DNA of 64,000 bases from Bacteroidota bacterium (GTDB lineage: Bacteria; Bacteroidota; Bacteroidia; AKYH767-A; OLB10). Shown here piece by piece: positions 9,373-20,310 of the stretch. The translations under genes were made by a program, and so were the position numbers. Where the stretch lies: positions 4,942-68,941 of the forward strand of contig JADJOZ010000013.1 of assembly GCA_016713525.1 (NCBI GenBank). The letters run 5' to 3'. Each line of letters begins with the position of its first letter. Position 1 is the stretch's first letter. Under the pieces are notes generated by a model. The model was not told the origin of the DNA. It saw only the letters and a program-made list of their open reading frames with translations, and made no database searches.

Positions 9373-10070
9373 AAAGCAGGCCTTCACTATGGAGGATTTC
9401 GAAAAGGGTCTTATGCTTGCGGGTTACATTACACCTTCCACAATTGAAGACTTTCATGAATTGGAATTTTTGGACGAGTATGAAAAATCACTTGACCTTA
9501 GCACCAATAAAAAAACGTGTTTTTTATTAGAGTTACTTTAGCTGCCGAGATCGCTGCACAATTATATCAGGAGCCAACATTTGGCCGAATTAAGTTTCAA
9601 AAATTAGTATATTTATGTGAGCATGCTGCTGGCATGAATTTGAATGAACGCTATAGTAAGCAAGCTGCTGGCCCTTTGACAATAAATTTATGCACTCAAT
9701 TGAAAAACAATTTGAAAAAAACAAATGGTTCCAGGTAGAAAAGAAAATGGATGGGAAATTTAACAGATCAGTGTATATTCCACTTGAAAATTTGGAGGGA
9801 TATAAAAAATACTATGAATCTTATTTTAAGACGACAAAAAATAAAATACAAAATATACTTGATTTATTGAAAGAAGTAAAAACTGACAAAACGGAAATAG
9901 TGGCAACTTTGTATGCATGTTTATTGGAGTTAAAAAACAATCAATTTATGTCCGAAGATAAATTGTTGGAATTATTTTATAATTGGTCAAAAGAAAAGAA
10001 ACGTTTTGAAAAGGAAGTTGTACTTTCTACTTTTGAATGGATGAAGAAAAATGAAATAATACCTGTATGA
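9353..10070 (+). CDS. Panacea/SocA-like domain protein, frameshifted
   Basis: Three frames (9353-9541, 9517-9738, 9690-10070) join into about 238 residues. The N-terminal 55 residues are unassigned (MEDFEKGLMLAGYITPSTIEDF). Then comes TFGRIKFQKLVYLCEHA, the pattern of the Panacea/SocA antitoxin-like fold, followed by QAAGP and a helical tail with EIVATLYACLLEL. This fold occurs as an antitoxin or as a C-terminal extension of type I specificity subunits. It overlaps the sigma gene by 20 bases. Which partner it neutralises, if any, is not visible; the downstream 10202 gene is the obvious candidate. Confidence 0.65.
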
Positions 10071-10201
10071 TATAAAAATATACATGATCAAATTTGTATG
10101 AATAACGTCGAAAGAAGAACAGTGAGAATTTTCAATTTTGGAAAACTATGATATTGATGAAATTTAACTCATTTTAGAAATTCGAACTTAAAATTACAAC
10201 A

Positions 10202-11388
10202 ATGATCCAAATTATTGAAAGTACTTTAGGAATGGAGTTGAAGGAAAAACAACTCAAAAAAATACAACTAGATCCAAAATTGTTAAGGAAACTGTCTGAA
10301 AACCTTTCTGGATACTTTATCAATGAATTTAAATTACCTCATAAAGCTGAAAATATTTTACGGCCATACATACCACTACGAGATGGATTAGGTCAAAAAA
10401 TATCACACACTTATTTGACTCAATCATCTTCACCTATATATTTTGAAGACGCTCCTTTTTGTTATTGAAGAATCTATCAAACCCCTTTTACTTTATTCAC
10501 ATGAAGTCTGTATTCAAAACCCGTTAACTTATATACTTGATTATTTTACTTTGGAACACAAAGTGAAAGTGCTATTTTGAAACTTCCAGCAATAAAACGA
10601 ATTTTCATCGAATTGTCCCGATTAAAACCATTAGTTGAAAAGAATATATTGCATTTTTCATCTGATGAGTTGTTTTCGCAATTAAATCAACAAGCCTTTA
10701 CACTTAATTCAAAAAGAACTTGAGATATTAGCCAAAAACGAAAAATTGGCTCATAAAAATATTAATTCCATCGGAAAATATCTCAGTATGTCTCTATACG
10801 AACAATCACAATTACAAAATAAGGTAGATTTAATTTTCCATAGTACAGATTTCGTCGAAGCTTACAAAGATCTGCTCAAAAGCATTGAAAGTCAATTTAC
10901 CTCAAATAAAATTTCTAATCCCGTTAAAGTTGGATTAATTGGAAAATAAGTACTGTCAATACAAACAAAATACGAATACAAGATATAATTGAAATTAGGA
11001 ACAATGACGAATTATTTGATGAGTGGCGACTCCTGGTTTCAAAAACATTGGATTACTTAGAAGCAAATAGAGGAAATTTTACCGATTTTAACAATGAATT
11101 TATTGATAGTATCAATGATAATTATAGAGCATTAGACTTGAAAATGATAAAAAAGTTCAAGAATGAATCTATATTTTCAAAAATACACCTAGCTTACAAA
11201 AAGTTAGTATTAATGTTTTTACAGGAGCATTAATGGCCTTGCTTAACCAAGATTTAATAATTGGATTACGCACATTTGTAGCTGGAGCAACCAACAGTTT
11301 TGCAGAATTGCTTTGTAATTTGATCAATGCAAAACAGCCTCAAAAGAAAGCATTATTAAATCATATGTTGATATTAAGTCAGGATTAA
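10202..11388 (+). CDS. Hypothetical helical protein downstream of Panacea-like gene
   Basis: About 390 residues assembled over shifts near 10450, 10575, 10710, 10945 and 11210; the stop is at 11388. I do not recognise it. The start is MIQIIESTLGMELKEKQLKK. The body is strongly helical and rich in Lys, Glu and Leu (KPLVEKNILHFSSDELFSQL; NKVDLIFHSTDFVEAYKDLL). Near the C-terminus VFTGALMALLNQDLIIGLRT is hydrophobic enough for a membrane-active helix. It follows the Panacea-like gene by 130 bases on the same strand, so it may be that gene's toxin or partner, which is an inference from order alone. Confidence 0.45.
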
Positions 11389-11399
11389 AATTGAATGCC

Positions 11400-11636
11400 T
11401 CACCCCTTCAACAATCTAAAACTCACCTGATAACTGTAATATTCAATATTAATAGTGATATCAATGCGGTGTATGCTTAAGTCATCTTCCAAACTAATAA
11501 TTACACCTTTCACGATTTGGCTTTCCACTGTTAGTTTTTCTTTAACAAATCCCATGTATTTTTGAAATTGACCCGCAACTGAATCAGTAACGCGACCTTT
11601 CTTAAGTTCAACTACCAACAATTCTTTTTGCAGTTA
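11400..11636 (-). pseudogene. C-terminal fragment of a NucS-like nuclease
   Basis: Encodes LLVVELKKGRVTDSVAGQF, KYMGFVKEKL and a strand-rich end, collinear with the last third of the intact gene at 16506-17473. It keeps the E-x-K of the PD-(D/E)XK site but lacks the N-terminal domain. The two copies are diverged, so this is an old remnant or a relic of recombination, not a fresh duplication. It is probably not expressed. Confidence 0.7.
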
Positions 11637-11669
11637 ATGGAAGTAAATAAACAATTTTTAAAATGGAAT

Positions 11670-11705
11670 CACCTCCGGTTATTTAATATTTCCGGAGGTG
11701 GTTTT
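11670..11705 (+). terminator. Hairpin at convergent gene ends
   Basis: Arms CACCTCCGG (11670-11678) and CCGGAGGTG (11692-11700) with a 13-base AT loop, followed by GTTTTT on the plus strand. It coincides with the stop codon (11679-11681) of the minus-strand nuclease gene and likely terminates transcription, best for rightward reading. Confidence 0.6.
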
Positions 11706-12685
11706 TGATGAGTTTAATACGCCAACTTCATCAACAACAATGCGAATCTTTTCAACAATCCTTTTTCGAGAATCCGGCAATTCCAATATGGATCTGTCAA
11801 AATGAGATGTATAGCACTCTTCGTACTCCACAACGGGTTTTATTTCTATTTTCTAATCGCTTGGTCAAATCTACTTTTCGATTCTTCCGTCGGTTCTTCC
11901 ATTGATATACAGAAAGGTTCACCATACTTTTCCCAGTAATCAAACCATATTCCAAAAAATATAGTGCTTTCATCTTTAGTTGTAAAATAATACCCATATT
12001 CTTCCCAGTAAGAAGATCCTTGGAATTTTAATTGATACCCAAGCTTTTGGAAATCATCATTGATTCCATCGATTAATTCTGTTAGTTTGTGTAAGCTTGC
12101 AGGGAATTGTTTGTTAAAAATAATATTCATGTCTTCTTGTGTTAGGTTAATTTGTAATTTGAACCATCGATCTAAAAATTTATAGAATTCGTGAAATATC
12201 GGTGAAGCCGTTTCAATTTCATTTTTAACTATTAATTCTGCAATATCTTCCCAATAAATAATTTTTGTCAAAATATTTGTTCTTTCCGTTTTGACATTGG
12301 ACAACCGGGTATCGTAATCATCAAAAGCATAGTAATTTCTAGGAGCTAAAAGAATCAATACCTTGCGCGCAAAACCATCCGCTTCTACTAATTCGTTATA
12401 GTAACCTTCAGGTTGGTTAGCAGTTAATATAGTATCATATACTTTAATCTCGAAAAAAATCAATGTATTGTCTCCCTCCATCACTAAATGGTGGTCTTCC
12501 ATGTGTCTTGGTATGGTATTGGCCATCGAAACCATCCTTATCCCAGTGTTCCGTTTCAAGACCCAAATCCAAATGTTCAAGAAAAAGCCTTCGGAAAATC
12601 TTAAATCTAAGCATATTTCTCCGAAGCTGGGTGAGATCATTCTCCCCTTTAATAATTTCATCAAAACCGAACTAGGATGTATCAT
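11679..12685 (-). CDS. Predicted PD-(D/E)XK nuclease, frameshifted
   Basis: About 335 residues. The start is MIHPSSVLMKLLKG at 12685, and the C-terminus, read in another frame from about 11870, ends KTTSGNIK at 11679. The centre has GDNTLIFFEIKVYD with an E-x-K after a hydrophobic strand and an acidic residue before it, then TANQPEGYYNELVEAD, which suits a PD-(D/E)XK nuclease site. The rest is helical with many aromatic residues. The frame between residues 35 and 65 is uncertain. I do not recognise a named family. It lies just outside the left end of the IS256 element. Confidence 0.55.
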
Positions 12686-12732
12686 TTTTAAAAATTTAAT
12701 GCTCAGGATTATAATTAGTTATTATTCATAGA

Positions 12733-12741
12733 CTCATTATT
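12733..12741 (+). repeat. 9-bp target site duplication, left copy
   Basis: CTCATTATT directly abuts the left end of the IS256-family element and is repeated exactly at 14130-14138. Duplications of 8-9 bp are the mark of this family, so the element inserted here by transposition. Confidence 0.85.
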
Positions 12742-14129
12742 GATGGTGTCCTAAATTCAGTTGAAAATTAAGAAGGTGATAATTGAGTATATTTGATTTA
12801 CGAACAATTAAACAACTCAAAAACCACCCTCTTATGAAACCCAAAGAAACAAAAGTTACGCGAGAAAATCTAACTTGGTTATTAGAAAGTCCTGTCGAAG
12901 TCAAGATGGAACTATTGCAAAGCCATCTTTCTGTTTGTCAATTAATTATCAATCAGATTTTGGAGGAATGTCAAAACAGTTTGGCAGGAGCTCGATATGA
13001 TCGGAATAAACCTCATGGCGGTCGATATAGCCGGTGGGGCTATAATGAAGGGAGTGTTCGTATTGCCGATGAAAAGATCGGAATAAAAGTACCCAGGCTG
13101 ATTGACCACCAAGATGATAGTACATTCAATGTACCTGAATACACATCAATGCAGGATAATCGGGCAGGAGAGGAAAGAATCATGAAGGGTATGTTAAAAG
13201 GGTTAAGCACCCGGAATTATCAAGGAGTAATAGATTTGGCCGGAGAAGCTTTTGGCATGAGTAAATCAGCCATCAGTAAAAGGTTTTGTTGAACAAACCT
13301 CGCAAGCACTTGAAGAATTCAATGCCAGAAAATTTTCTAACCGCCAGTTCATTGCCATGATGATAGATGGAATTGAATTAGGAGGCGACATGATGATAAT
13401 AGCCCTGGGGATAACAAACCATGGAGAGAAGGTAATTTTGATTTTGTATGCAGCAACCGAAAATCACCGGCCCATAAAAGCAATGTTAATGCGAATCAAA
13501 GAACGTGGATTTAAAGTGGGCAGCGGATTTTTAGTGGTAATTGATGGGAGCAAGGGTATTCACAAAGCAGTATCGGAATCATTTCCAAAACAAGCGATCA
13601 TTCAACGTTGCGTATGGCACAAATTCAAAAACGTGATCAGTTATCTTCCTGAAAAACATCATCAATGGTTCAAGGAGAGCTATTACGAAGCTTTGGAAAG
13701 CGGAACATATCAAATGGCGATGACACTTCTTAGCAAACTGGCAAAAGAAGTGAGAATTATAAATGAAAGTGCTGCTAAGTCGTTGTTGGAAGGCGTTGAA
13801 GAATTACTATCGCTACATAAAATTGCAACGGTAAAAAAAGACCCCAGATTAATAAAGTATCTTAGAATTAGCCTTTCAACCACCAACTGTATCGAAAATC
13901 TGAATTCCGGTTTAAGAAGACATTTTGGAAGAGTAGACAGATGGGTTAACTCCAATCAAAGAAGTAGATGGCTCGCTGCAGCAGCATTAGAACTGGAACC
14001 CAGGCTTAAAAAATTAGACACGCAAAAAAAACTTGTTGACTTTTATGAAGGAATTCAATTATATTTGAAACCAATTAATCGAAAACAGTTATTGTCTTCT
14101 TAATTTTCAACTAGAATTGGGACACTCTC
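12742..14129 (+). mobile_element. IS256-family insertion sequence, complete
   Basis: A 1388-bp element bounded by imperfect terminal inverted repeats of about 34 bp. Each begins GA, contains GTGTCC and ends AGTTGAAAATTAAGAAG (left 12742-12775, right complement 14129-14096). It carries one transposase gene. Exact 9-bp duplications flank it. A truncated copy of its left 320 bp lies at 38919-39237. Confidence 0.92.
12783..14103 (+). CDS. IS256-family transposase (mutator type)
   Basis: DDE transposase that moves the surrounding element. The frame shifts once near 13287, where SAISKRF continues into VEQTSQALEEF; total about 440 residues, normal for the family. Visible motifs: MMIDGIELGG with the first catalytic Asp, VVIDGSKGIHKAV with the second, CVWHKFKNV, and near the end TTNCIENLNSGLRR with the catalytic Glu. 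The chosen start is TTG at 12783 after AAGGTGAT; an ATG at 12834 is the alternative. If the shift is real rather than an error, the element is inactive. Confidence 0.92.
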
Positions 14130-14138
14130 CTCATTATT
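14130..14138 (+). repeat. 9-bp target site duplication, right copy
   Basis: CTCATTATT, identical to 12733-12741, directly after the right terminal repeat of the IS256-family element. Confidence 0.85.
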
Positions 14139-14260
14139 TACACAAATGAAACCTCCTGTTATTCATTCGATTAAAACTTCATATTGCAAATGGAAAGTTA
14201 TATTTATCAGAATATAATTCATAATATTCCGATAAATATAATATAAAATTCTTTTTAAAT

Positions 14261-16408
14261 TTATCTATGTGTAATTCTCTTGACCAATTTAAACAAATCA
14301 TCTATCAATTCATCCATATTAATACTATATTGAGCAAGAATATGAGCATCCGAGATATTTACAGGATTAGCTTGCAAAGTATTATTATACGGCTGAGGGT
14401 GAAGCTGAACTAAGAAAACTTCAGTAACATTTATTCCATAAAAATCCTTCAGTATTTTTTTGTAAATATGAGCTTGAATTGTGTAAATTGAAAGATTACC
14501 ATCCGGAAATTTGCTGCACATCCCGGCACCTGTTAAATCTCTGGATTTATAAAATCTCTTAGTTCTTTTCCAGTCATATATAGCAAATGAGCCATCTGGT
14601 TTTCTAACTACCAAATCCACAGTTCCGGCAATTTTGTTGAGATTATCATATATAGCCCATTCAGTTCTATAGGGGTATTGACCACCCAATTCTTGTTGAT
14701 AATAATCAACGAAAAAATTAAATTCTGTCAATGTTTCTTTAGTTGGCCGGTAACTATTGTTTTCAAACCACTTTTCAATGTCAAGATGAAGTTGTATGCC
14801 AAGTTCTTTATCTCTTATAAAGCCATTTTTTATTTCCTGTATACTTTTGTTGCGTTGAATAGATAGTCTTTGTGCTTGCCCATCAAGGTCGAATTCTTTG
14901 AAGAGAAGTTTAGCAACTTCACTTGCTGAAGAATATTCAAAATCATTATCAATTTCATAAATATGCTTGAAAGGATGAAATATAATTTTTGAATCTCTAG
15001 GATGTCCATTCGATCGTTCCACCATCGACCTTTTTTGGTTTTTAGAGGAACTGTATCAAATTGGTTTTTTCTATGTTTTTCAGCTTCATTTTCTGTTTCA
15101 TTGACTTTTAAATTGCTGTAATCATATTCGATTTCAATCTGTCCTTCAGTTTTGATGCCAGGATCTAAGTAAGTTTGTCTGTAAGATTCTTTGATCCATT
15201 TTTGAGCAGTAAAGCGATCCCAAAACATTTCGTTCTGTAAGGGAGTAAGCTTGACTGAGCGAATCAGGAATAATGAATTTATTGGGCATCAAACTTCTTA
15301 TAACCATGGCAATATGTAGCACGCAGCCATGGACATTTGTTATAACTTGTTTCTCTGAAAATCTAATTACAACCCAACCAAAATCATTAAAATACTTATT
15401 TCTAAAGTTATCTTCATCCTTGCAATGGGTAGGTAACATTGTAGCAAAGTCATAGGGCTCATCAATTTCAATATCTATGAATAGATTTGCATATTTACCC
15501 GTTTGTAAAATTGTTGCTTCATCTTGAAGTGATAAATCAGGTTCGTAAGGTGCGATTCCGGTTCCGCGGATGAGAAACCTTTCTGTAAAAAGCTTGATAT
15601 TGTGATTTATAAGATGACTGCGTATACAGTTATCTAAAGAAATTTCAGATGCCCCCTTTTTTTTATTCGTCCAACGCGAGGAAATTTTATTACCGAACCA
15701 CTACGCGGCATCGAAACCACAGGATAGCAGTCTTGATTAAATATGTGATTTGGTTCATAGCCAATATACTTAATGTTTCCCTCTCGTCCGGTTGTATCAG
15801 AATAGGATTTTATTACTGTGTCAACAGGCTTTTTTTTTTAAATTCCAGTCTTTTTACCTCTTCTGAAAGATTGGAGGTTTCTAGTTGCAAAGATTTTCGC
15901 TCATCAAGAAAAAATTTAACAGCCGCATTATGCTTTTCAGCTTCACTTTTTAATCGGTCCACAGTAGCTTGTAATTCATAGTTTTGAGAGTTTAAAATAG
16001 AAGTTTCTCTTTAGCTTCTTGCGATTTCAAGTTATATTCTTCTATTTGAGATTTCCAATTGTTTATATTTTCATTAATAATCTGCAATTGATTTTGTAAT
16101 TTTTATATTCATTGTTTAATGAATTATATTTATACTGGTTGGTGGAAATCATCGCATTTAACTGATTCCATTCACTTTGAGCTTTCTCAGCTTTAGAGCT
16201 GATTGCTCCGTATCCATCTTCTGCTGATTGCTTTTTTGATGATAATTCATCAACAGCTTCAATCAATAGTTGCTTTAATCCTGAAGCTTCCTTAATTTCT
16301 ATATTTAGTCTTTTAATTTATTTGGCTGGCGCAAAAAGCATAATACAAAACAATTATTGCAATTAAGACACAAACAACTGATATAGAAATAAGTAAAATG
16401 GTTGCCAT
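14261..16408 (-). CDS. Membrane-anchored coiled-coil protein with two nuclease-like domains
   Basis: About 715 residues read collinearly over shifts near 16310, 16080, 15830, 15300, 15170 and 15000. The N-terminus (MATILLISISVVCVLIAIIV) is one membrane helix. Then comes about 150 residues of coiled coil rich in Glu, Lys and Gln. Next is a segment with FIDIEIDEPYDF and NKYFNDFGWVVIRFSE, like the vsr/DUF559-type PD-(D/E)XK nucleases. The C-terminal 250 residues hold EWAIYD, GTVDLVVRKPDGSFAIYDWK, a RecB-like nuclease site. A cytoplasmic nuclease tethered to the membrane suggests a phage-defence role, by inference. The gene lies between the IS element and the NucS-like gene. Confidence 0.65.
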
Positions 16409-16505
16409 TGGATTCAATGAATATGGATAGTAGATATTATAGCAATTATACAAAATTCCATTAAGGATTTTAAAAATTCGCTTGGTTATTTTTCTGTAAT
16501 GACAA

Positions 16506-17473
16506 TCATTGAATTACTTGTATTCTCTTTGTGTTTGTGATTTTGAAATCACCCTTAAACAATCTAAAATTCACTTGATACCTATAAAACTCAATATTGC
16601 TGGTTACTGCCAATGCGCGGCGTATGCGTAAGTCATCTTCGAGACCAATTATGACTCCTTTAACAATTTGACCTTCTTCGGCGAGTTCTTCTTTAACAAA
16701 CCCCATGTACCTTTGAACCTGGCCTACAACTGAATCACTTACACGACCTTTCTTAAGTTCAACCACCAACAATTCCTTTTTGTCTTTGCTGATTGCTAAG
16801 ATATCAATAGGTACGGTATCGCTGGGGTATTGTTGACCTACTAATTCTCCTTCTTCTTGGTAGATGTCATATTTTTTACCAAGATCCGTTTGTTGCCAGT
16901 TTTAACCAGGAAATCTTCAAGATGCTTTTCCAATGCAAATTCCGAAATATCCTCAATTGTTGGGTCATTCGTTACTATTGTCGGTAATGGAGTTCCTTGA
17001 ATTAGCAATTCAATTTCCTCTGCATATTTAGTAATTGTACAATAGGTGGCAATAGCACCGGTAGAATTCCTTAACCTGTCACTCATTGACCCTCTTTCAA
17101 TTGTATTTGGAAGCCATTTTACCGTTCGTCGATGAGGAAGAATGGCTCCTGGATGATAAGAGTAGTTATCCAGAATTTCGCCAACCATGTAACTTCCTTG
17201 CCCATTAGGACAGAGTACCACATCTCCTTTTATAATTCCTTTTGCAAGAGTCCAAATTGTAGCACATGCAAGCCCTGCGGTAACTTTGTGTTTATCCGGA
17301 AACTTGGCAAGATAAATAGGGATAAACTGTTTGTTAAAAGAACGCCAGTCTTCTGGCAGCTTACCCGTCAAATCTAAGTCAATCCCAAAATCAACCCCAA
17401 TAAAATTGCCCTTAAAGCATTCCTCAGCATGTTTGCTTTTGGAACCGAGCATGATGTGGTAGTAGTTTTTCAT
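16506..17473 (-). CDS. NucS-like endonuclease with N-terminal PUA/EVE-like domain
   Basis: Two frames join near 16850 into about 322 residues. The N-terminal part has NFIGVDFGIDLDLT and GDVVLCPNGQGSYMVGEILD, a beta-barrel pattern like PUA/EVE domains that read modified bases. The C-terminal domain has VPIDILAISKDKKELLVVEL, K-K-G-R and VVGQVQRYMGFVKEEL. This is the NucS-type PD-(D/E)XK core, with Asp and E-x-K present. Together this suggests a modification-sensing nuclease; the specificity is inferred. Same strand as hsdM and hsdS, 7 bases after the next gene upstream. A diverged fragment of it sits at 11400. Confidence 0.75.
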
Positions 17474-17479
17474 ACGTAC

Positions 17480-18461
17480 TTATTCCTTCAATTTTAAATG
17501 TTTCAAAAATGATTTGCTTATCAAATAGGTTTTGATTTTTTCTATATCACTATCTTTAAAGTCCTTAATTTTTTTCCGACGATTTGAAATGGTATCCTGA
17601 TAGTAGGATTGTATCCCATTGCAATCCGGTAAATATCCTTCAAAAATCACGAAAAGCCCTTTGCCGCATCCTGTTATCTTGCTTTTCTCCTTCATACATT
17701 TCTGGAAACATAGGATCAATACACTTGAGTTTCTGAAATCCGGAAGTTCCCATTGGTTTTTTAATATTTGTATAACCTTTATAAGCTTGCAGATCAAATT
17801 TGTAATTAATTTGATTATAAAAATTAAGGGTTTTACCTCTAAACTGGTTGAAATGTTGTGACTCATCGAATTCTACAGCAAAGCAAAAAGGTTCATTAAA
17901 CCATATATCATATTTTTGAGAACCACTTATTTTGACAAAGTTTAATTGATTTTCAAGATTGAGAATTCCATCAGTTAAAGCAGAATAAACATCCTTTACA
18001 ATTGACCAGTGATGTATAAGACTATCTTCATTTGGTACTGCAGTAAGCCAACTTGGAGAGTATTCAACACCATATTTTAGTGTAATACCATATTCCTCAT
18101 TAAGTAATTTCGATATCAGAATTGCTATTAATTCAAGTTTGTGGTCTGAAGGACCATGGCTTTCTGGTTTTAACGGGGCAACATAAATCGATTTTGCGAG
18201 TTGATTACTCTCAATTCGATTCGTTTCCGAATGTGGAATCTTCCAATAAACACCATCTTGGTATGCATGAGGAATCTTGCCGGCTCTTAATATGTCACGA
18301 AGTGGTTTTCCGGGTCGACTTTTAGAATCCTTTAGAATGCCCTTTTCGTCAAGGCTTGCGGCAGCCTCAACAGCAGTAATAAATACTTTCCCATGTGCTG
18401 TAAGAAAGTCATCTATTGTCTGTATGATCAAGGTAATATTACTCATAGGTGTTGATTTCAA
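17480..18461 (-). CDS. Hypothetical protein with nuclease-like core
   Basis: About 325 residues; frames 18461-17640 and 17866-17480 join near 17670. A start at 18446 (MSNITLIIQTIDDFL) is also possible. The N-terminal 70 residues look like a winged helix (GKPLRDILRAGKIPHAYQDG, then VYWKIPHS). The C-terminal half has KYDIWFNEPFCFAVEFDESQ, an acidic-strand pattern reminiscent of PD-(D/E)XK nucleases, and a lysine-rich tail. I do not recognise a named family. It is followed 7 bases later by the NucS-like gene, so they share an operon. Confidence 0.55.
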
Positions 18462-18501
18462 AATTTATTGATTATATCGTCCCCACTAATTCCTATTATA
18501 C

Positions 18502-19736
18502 TTAACCCTTCTCTAATTTTATCAGAAACGACCTTTTAAATTGTCCGGCTTTATCCAATGACTCTGCTTGGTGAGAATTAAATCGATAAATTAATCCAAA
18601 CCCTGGACATATGTTCAATTTTTGTTTTTCTGTTTTATAAAATAATACATCAAGCTCATTTATAGTTGAAGTACTTTCTTTTATAATGTCTTTAGAAATC
18701 AATGAATTAATATATACAGATACGGCAGGGCGTTTTTGTTGTTTGATTAATTCAATATTGTGTTTCCAAAATTCTAAATATGCTTCCTTGTTTTCAGATT
18801 CAAACCAAACCAGATGAGATTCCATGAAAGCCACATGAAAATTTGGTTTAATTATCCATTCAGTTCTATTTAATCCACTAATATCTGGGTCCGATAAATA
18901 AAAGGATTGAGCTTGACTTTGAGTATCGCCAAAAAACAAACTTAATTCAATATTCCAATCCTTTTCATCATGACATAAAATTAACCCTAATTTATGAATC
19001 TGGTCATAAGGAGTATTAATATACCAACCCCAACCTCTATGATACTGAACGTTATTCTCATCAATTGTTATAGTTTTAAGATATTACTAATTCGCCGTTC
19101 TAGGAGCTCTTTATTATGTTTACATTGACTAAAATTATCGAACGGGTTCAGATATGCAAACCTGTCATCAACAAAAGAAAGGAAATCATCGATCATTATT
19201 TTTTCATAGCCGGTTATGGATGGTAATAGAAGTAAATGATTAAGTTGTTTAATGATATCTTTCCATGCTAATCTAGATGAATTTATATAGACTTGTGTTT
19301 CTTCACTCAAATTATGTTTTGATGGCATTAATTGATCAAACCAAATGTTTTCAGAACGTGGTTTATTCTCTATAATAATAGTGAGTTTATTGCCAAATGA
19401 AATGATACCATCATACCGAGCATTTCTTTCACTAACCCCAATTACTGTCTTATCTGACATATAAGTTGAATCTGAAATTAAGACAGATAATAAATTTGCA
19501 GTACTTATGACGGGATTCACTTTTTGAGTTTCTATTATCCACTCTTCATCTAAGAGATCAAGAATGGAAAGAGGCGACTCTCCATCTTTTGGATCATGAT
19601 TTGTTCTGCAATTTTCAAAAAACATGAATAATGCATGGCCAGAGTGCTTTAGCAGCACGAGATACGCTCTTGTTAATTGATCCTCGTGTGAGCCATCTTT
19701 TGAAATGTATGGATTGAAATAGTTGAGCCGATTCAT
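18502..19736 (-). CDS. PD-(D/E)XK nuclease superfamily protein
   Basis: Two frames (19736-19068 and 18939-18502, linked through 19067-18940) give about 410 residues. Residues 105-125 read RYDGIISFGNKLTIIIENKP, the D-x(n)-E-x-K signature of this superfamily. The N-terminal 30 residues (NYFNPYISKDGSHEDQLTRA) match the usual start of such nucleases. The C-terminal half resembles a separate beta-rich domain (YHRGWGWYINTPYDQIHKLG) with no visible active site. The ATG at 19736 touches the stop of the metalloprotease-like gene, so the two are translated together. Confidence 0.7.
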
Positions 19737-20278
19737 TTATTTTATCAAAGCCAAAGCTTCTTTCCAAATGTCTTCATTGAATAACATATTTAATGCTGCT
19801 CTATATCTGCTGTCAGAATTGTATAACCGTCTTTGTTCTAATCTTTGCATCATATCCTTTAAAATGGTGGTATCTGTTGATTTTGTAATTTCCATAATTT
19901 CACTAAGTTGATATTTGAAAGCTTCAAATTCGGATAGTGTAACCCATTTATCTGGGTCATTATCTTTGATTTCTACAACTTCTTTAGCCCCTAGCTTCTG
20001 ATAATGCAAAATATGACCATATTCATGTAACAAAACACAAAGTCTCATTTCAGCGCTTAATGCGGAATCTATTAATACCTCTATTTTGGTATATTTCCCA
20101 TTTTCAATTTCAGCTTTAACAAACCCCTGATTCTGTATCAGGATTTTAATTCTTTTTATATCACTTAATTCAACTTGTTTATCGCTAATAATGTCATTGC
20201 TGAATTCAACAATTTTATTGTTTAATATGTTTTCATATTTTTCATTTCTAAAGAAATTAAATTGTTAGAATCCTGCAT
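19737..20278 (-). CDS. ImmA/IrrE-like zinc metallopeptidase
   Basis: About 180 residues from MQDSNNLISL at 20278, with one shift near 20245. The key motif is LLHEYGHILHY, an H-E-x-x-H zinc site preceded by hydrophobic residues, as in ImmA/IrrE peptidases that cleave repressors after damage or phage entry. The C-terminus is charged and helical. It begins 33 bases after hsdS and ends where the nuclease gene at 19736 begins, so it may control that nuclease. That link is inferred from gene order only. Confidence 0.7.
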
Positions 20279-20310
20279 GCCAAAATATTATTCATTACCC
20301 TATTTCATCA

